In this document: positions 6,664-9,687 of the stretch, piece by piece
Numbering within the stretch: position 1 is the first letter of the stretch
Layout of the letters: each line of letters begins with the position of its first letter
DNA from: Bacteroidia bacterium
GTDB taxonomy: Bacteria > Bacteroidota > Bacteroidia > Bacteroidales > Azobacteroidaceae
DNA: 9,687 bases
NCBI GenBank assembly: GCA_025996755.1
Contig: BNTR01000108.1
Span: forward strand, 1 to 9,687
Reading direction: 5' to 3'
Position numbers and translations under genes: made by a program
Notes under the pieces: model-generated
Databases searched by the model: none
Seen by the model: only the letters and a program-made list of their open reading frames with translations
What the model was told of the DNA's origin: nothing

Positions 6664-7698
6664 ATGGACAAACAACTTCAATTTCTAATATACAACACGC
6701 CACAAGAAAATGTAAAAATAGATGTGGTGGTAAAAGACGAAACCATTTGGCTTACGCAAAAGGCAATGGCTACGCTCTTTGATGTGCAAGTACCAGCCAT
6801 AAACAAGCATTTGACAAATATCTATGAAGATGGTGAATTGCACCGAGAGCCAACTATTTCCATTTTGGAAATAGTTCAAATGGAAGGGAGTAGAAATATT
6901 AAGCGACAGGTTGAATTTTACAATCTCGATGCAATTATCTCCGTAGGTTATCGCGTAAATTCTGCCAAAGCAACACAATTCAGGATTTGGGCAACTAAAA
7001 CGCTGAAAGAATTTATTACAAAAGGTTTTGTGCTTGATGACGAACGGTTGAAACAAGGAAAAACGGCTTTTGGCAAGGATTATTTCCGCGAATTGTTGGA
7101 GCGTGTCCGTTCCATTCGTGCAAGTGAACGCCGCATTTGGCAACAAATTACCGATATTTTCGCCGAATGCAGCATCGACTATGACCGCAGTTCCTCCGTT
7201 ACCCGCGATTTTTATGCGATGGTGCAAAATAAATTTCATTTTGCCATTACGGGACAAACGGCAGCCGAAATTATTTACACCAAAGCCGATAGAAACAGCG
7301 AAAATATGGGGTTGGCTACTTGGAAGAATGCTCCGGACGGGCGCATACTCAAGTCCGATGTAACGATTGCCAAAAATTATTTGTCCGAAAAAGAAATCCA
7401 ACGCTTAGAAAGAGCCGTTACCGGATATTTCGACTATATTGAAGACCTGATTGAGCGCGAAAATTCGTTCTCTATGAAAGAGTTTGCTGCAAGCATAAAC
7501 GAATTTTTGGCTTTCAGAAAATACCAAATTCTTAAAGATAAAGGTAAAATATCCAGGCAACAAGCCGACAGCAAAGCCGAAGCAGAATACGAAGAATTTA
7601 ATAAATACCAACAAATCGTTTCCGATTTCGACAAAGAAATTAAAAGATTAGAGCAAAAAGGCGGTAGTGAAACCAAAATAACCGCTCATAACTCATAA
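6664..7698 (+). CDS. RhuM-family protein
   Basis: The 344-residue product matches the RhuM (virulence RhuM) family, named from a Salmonella pathogenicity-island gene and common in accessory DNA; its molecular function is unproven. Visible hallmarks are V-V-V-K-D-E-T-I-W-L-T-Q near residues 21-32, leading into a possible DNA-binding helix-turn-helix (about 30-53), Y-N-L-D-A-I-I-S-V-G-Y-R-V (86-98), T-Q-F-R-I-W-A-T (104-111), then a helical C-terminal half with T-A-A-E-I-I and N-M-G-L-A-T-W. Length and motifs look complete. I chose ATG 6664; an ATG at 6634 in the same frame would overlap the fabH end and add ten residues not typical of the family. Sampled stretches are near 40% GC, below fabH. 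The last residues and stop lie inside the heptad repeat. It splits fabH from era and is likely an acquired gene. Confidence 0.88.
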   Translation: MDKQLQFLIYNTPQENVKIDVVVKDETIWLTQKAMATLFDVQVPAINKHLTNIYEDGELHREPTISILEIVQMEGSRNIKRQVEFYNLDAIISVGYRVNSAKATQFRIWATKTLKEFITKGFVLDDERLKQGKTAFGKDYFRELLERVRSIRASERRIWQQITDIFAECSIDYDRSSSVTRDFYAMVQNKFHFAITGQTAAEIIYTKADRNSENMGLATWKNAPDGRILKSDVTIAKNYLSEKEIQRLERAVTGYFDYIEDLIERENSFSMKEFAASINEFLAFRKYQILKDKGKISRQQADSKAEAEYEEFNKYQQIVSDFDKEIKRLEQKGGSETKITAHNS

Positions 7699-7705
7699 TT
7701 CATAA
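7685..7705 (+). repeat. Short tandem heptad repeat before era
   Basis: Three heptads read CTCATAA, CTCATAA, TTCATAA. The first 16 bases are identical to 3040-3055 before aspS. The repeat contains the RhuM stop codon (7696-7698) and ends four bases before the era ATG. Confidence 0.75.
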
Positions 7706-7709
7706 CTAA

Positions 7710-8594
7710 ATGACGCACAAATCCGGTTTTGTAAACATCGTGGGCAATCCGAATGTGGGGAAATCCACACTTATGAATGTGCTGGTGGGCGAGAAGGTGT
7801 CGATTATCACGGCAAAATCGCAGACCACGCGGCACCGTATTATGGGCATTGTCAATACCGACGAGATGCAGATTGTCTATTCGGATACGCCGGGCGTGTT
7901 GCAGCCCAATTACAAACTTCAAGCGAGTATGCTCAATTTTTCCGAATCGGCTCTGGGCGATGCGGATGTGCTGGTGTATGTGACGGATGTGGTGGAAAAA
8001 ATTGACAAAAACGACTTTTTTCTTGCCAAAGTGCAGAAAGTGGAATCGCCTGTTTTGCTAATTATCAACAAAATAGACTTGTCTAACCAGAAAGAATTGG
8101 AAAAACAAGTGGAAGAATGGCACGAACTGTTGCCCGCGGCGGAAATTATCCCGCTCTCAGCCACCAATAAATTCAATATCGACTATCTGAAAAAGCGCAT
8201 TGAGGAGCAAATCCCCGAATCGCCGCCCTATTTTGAAAAAGACCAGCTGACCGACCGTCCGGCACGGTTTTTCGTCACGGAAATAATCCGCGAAAAAATC
8301 TTGCTCTATTACCAAAAAGAAATCCCGTATTCGGTGGAAGTGGTCGTTGAAACGTTTGAAGAGGCGGCGGACATCATTCGCATTCGCGCCCTCATCATCG
8401 TGGAGCGCGAATCGCAAAAGGGCATCATCATCGGCGACCAAGGCAAAGCCCTCAAAAAAGTAGGCTCAATGGCACGCAAAGACATCGAAAAATTTTTCGA
8501 CAAAAAAGTTTTTTTGGAAATGTTCGTCAAAGTCGAAAAAGACTGGCGCAACCGCGACAAATTTCTCAAATCGTTTGGCTATCAGTTGGATTAA
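7710..8594 (+). CDS. era: GTPase Era
   Basis: Era is an essential GTPase that binds the 3' end of 16S rRNA and assists 30S subunit assembly. The 294-residue product has every G motif: G1 G-N-P-N-V-G-K-S (12-19), switch T-T (39-40), G3 D-T-P-G (59-62), G4 N-K-I-D (120-123) and G5 S-A-T (150-152). A C-terminal KH RNA-binding domain follows, with I-I-I-G-D-Q-G-K near residue 240. The ATG lies four bases after the heptad repeat, with no Shine-Dalgarno sequence and no TAnnTTTG core just upstream. Era may therefore depend on transcription coming through the RhuM gene or on a promoter I cannot recognise. In many Bacteroidota der follows era; here glgB does. Confidence 0.97.
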   Translation: MTHKSGFVNIVGNPNVGKSTLMNVLVGEKVSIITAKSQTTRHRIMGIVNTDEMQIVYSDTPGVLQPNYKLQASMLNFSESALGDADVLVYVTDVVEKIDKNDFFLAKVQKVESPVLLIINKIDLSNQKELEKQVEEWHELLPAAEIIPLSATNKFNIDYLKKRIEEQIPESPPYFEKDQLTDRPARFFVTEIIREKILLYYQKEIPYSVEVVVETFEEAADIIRIRALIIVERESQKGIIIGDQGKALKKVGSMARKDIEKFFDKKVFLEMFVKVEKDWRNRDKFLKSFGYQLD

Positions 8595-8638
8595 AATCAT
8601 TTGTTGTAAGTTATACCGCTTGTTTCAGAATAAATTTG

Positions 8639-8646
8639 TATCTTTG
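8639..8646 (+). promoter_or_regulatory. -7 promoter element of glgB
   Basis: TATCTTTG matches TAnnTTTG and ends only four bases before the glgB ATG at 8651. A transcript from it would have almost no leader. A possible TTG at 8620-8622 is closer (16 bases) than the usual 19-21 spacing. Confidence 0.55.
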
Positions 8647-8650
8647 CGAC

Positions 8651-9687
8651 ATGGCTAAGAAAAAAGAAACGACAAGCAAATTGGGGCTAATCAAGGGCGA
8701 CTCTTGGTTGGAGCCTTACACGGCGGCGATTGAGGGGCGTTATGCCTATTTTTTGCAGCGCGAACGGGAGTTGACACAGGACGGCAAAGTGCCGCTGAGC
8801 GATTTTGCCGACGGGTATCTGTATTTCGGTTTGCACAAGACCGACGCGGGCTGGGTATTTCGCGAATGGGCACCGCGAGCGACGGCGATTTACCTCGTTG
8901 GCGATTTCAACGGGTGGACGGAACAGCCTGATTATCAGTTGCATCCGATTGGCAATGGTGCGTGGGAAATTGCTCTGCCTCACGACAAATTGCACCACGG
9001 CGAACTGTATAAATTGCGGATGCACTGGGACGGCGGCTCCGGCGAGCGCATCCCCGCGTGGGCGCAGCGCGTGGTGCAGGACAACACTACGCACATTTTC
9101 AGCGCGCAAGTCTGGAATCCCGACACGCCCTACATATATAAGGTGAAAAATTTTGCGCCGAACACCGCGCCGCTGCTGATTTACGAATGCCACATCGGGA
9201 TGGCGACCAATGACGAGCGCGTGGGCACGTATCGCGAATTTATGCAAAACATTCTGCCGCGCATCCAGAAGGACGGCTACAATGCCATTCAGATTATGGC
9301 GATTCAGGAGCACCCCTATTATGGCTCGTTTGGCTACCACGTGTCGAGTTTTTTTGCGGCATCGTCGCGGTTTGGCACGCCGGAGGAGTTGAAAGAACTC
9401 ATCGACACGGCTCACGCGATGGGCATTGCCGTGATTATGGACTTGGTGCATTCGCACGCCGTGAAAAATGAAATCGAAGGTTTGGGGCGGTTTGACGGCT
9501 CCTACGACCAGTATTTTCACAGCGATACGCGGCGCGAACACCCCGCTTGGGACTCGCTCTGCTTCAACTATCGGCGCAACGAGGTAATACATTTCTTGCT
9601 CTCCAACTGCAAATTTTGGCTGGAAGAATACCGTTTCGACGGCTTTCGCTTCGATGGTGTAACGAGTATGCTCTACAACAGTCACGG
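8651..9687 (+). CDS. glgB: 1,4-alpha-glucan (glycogen) branching enzyme, N-terminal half; runs off the right edge
   Basis: From ATG 8651 the frame stays open for 345 codons to the window edge. The protein fits the GH13 branching enzymes that cut alpha-1,4-glucan chains and rejoin them by alpha-1,6 links, in glycogen synthesis. An N-terminal helical segment (about 15-50) precedes a CBM48-like domain (about 55-150, with F-R-E-W-A-P-R-A and V-G-D-F-N-G-W). The catalytic barrel follows: Y-G-S-F-G-Y-H-V (224-231), region I D-L-V-H-S-H (264-269) and region II G-F-R-F-D-G-V-T-S-M, where D335 is the expected nucleophile. This layout is the eukaryote-like GH13_8 type rather than the Escherichia coli GlgB type. 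The acid/base glutamate and the C-terminal domain lie beyond the window. It has its own promoter immediately before the ATG. Confidence 0.93.
   Translation, partial: MAKKKETTSKLGLIKGDSWLEPYTAAIEGRYAYFLQRERELTQDGKVPLSDFADGYLYFGLHKTDAGWVFREWAPRATAIYLVGDFNGWTEQPDYQLHPIGNGAWEIALPHDKLHHGELYKLRMHWDGGSGERIPAWAQRVVQDNTTHIFSAQVWNPDTPYIYKVKNFAPNTAPLLIYECHIGMATNDERVGTYREFMQNILPRIQKDGYNAIQIMAIQEHPYYGSFGYHVSSFFAASSRFGTPEELKELIDTAHAMGIAVIMDLVHSHAVKNEIEGLGRFDGSYDQYFHSDTRREHPAWDSLCFNYRRNEVIHFLLSNCKFWLEEYRFDGFRFDGVTSMLYNSH

Noticed and set aside
6646..8594. RhuM with era as a toxin-antitoxin or defence pair
   Set aside because: Era is a housekeeping GTPase with all normal motifs, and no antitoxin-like small gene lies beside RhuM.
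8687..9685. A 332-codon open frame on the minus strand
   Set aside because: It is antisense to glgB, whose plus-strand frame has clear GH13 motifs; GC-rich codons leave the reverse frame open. The protein resembles no family.

Overview
The window looks like chromosomal DNA of a member of the Bacteroidota, probably Bacteroidales or a close relative. The evidence is the repeated promoter core TAnnTTTG (six copies placed in front of genes), the near absence of Shine-Dalgarno sequences, a SusD-family remnant, and the Bacteroidota-like gene order DUF177-rpmF-fabH-...-era. The species cannot be named from this sequence.

Layout. Positions 1-180 (minus) hold the N-terminal zinc ribbon of an IS1595-family transposase that runs off the left edge. 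Beside it, at about 245-396 (plus), is a fragment of a SusD/RagB-like outer-membrane nutrient-binding lipoprotein, so this edge has been rearranged. A GC-rich hairpin then separates the fragment from korC (455-997, minus), the gamma subunit of a 2-oxoacid:ferredoxin oxidoreductase. korC shares a compact divergent promoter region with a multi-membrane-span, GT-C-like protein (1074-2366). The continuation of that protein, a last membrane helix plus a TPR-like tail (2366-2968), is out of frame after a run of ten Gs. Eight or eleven Gs would give one protein of about 630 residues. Next come aspS (3062-4825), then DUF177/YceD (4917-5420), rpmF (5459-5653) and fabH (5646-6647) in a tight operon. A RhuM-family gene (6664-7698) sits between fabH and era (7710-8594). 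The window ends inside a glycogen branching enzyme gene (glgB, 8651-9687+).

How the genes fit together. Most are housekeeping: tRNA charging (AspS), ribosome parts and assembly (L32, Era, the YceD-like protein), initiation of fatty-acid synthesis (FabH), ferredoxin-linked 2-oxoacid metabolism (KorC) and glycogen storage (GlgB). The accessory elements are the IS end, the SusD remnant, the RhuM gene and the membrane/TPR gene with the G-run. A short heptad repeat (CTCATAA-like) occurs just before aspS and era and, inverted, just before RhuM, so it brackets the RhuM gene.

I see no CRISPR array, tRNA, rRNA, complete prophage or recognisable new multi-gene system. The strongest leads are the G10 tract that splits the membrane/TPR gene and the RhuM gene bracketed by repeats inside a housekeeping cluster. 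No stretch over 300 bases lacks a gene; the longest gap (181-454) holds the SusD remnant and the hairpin.
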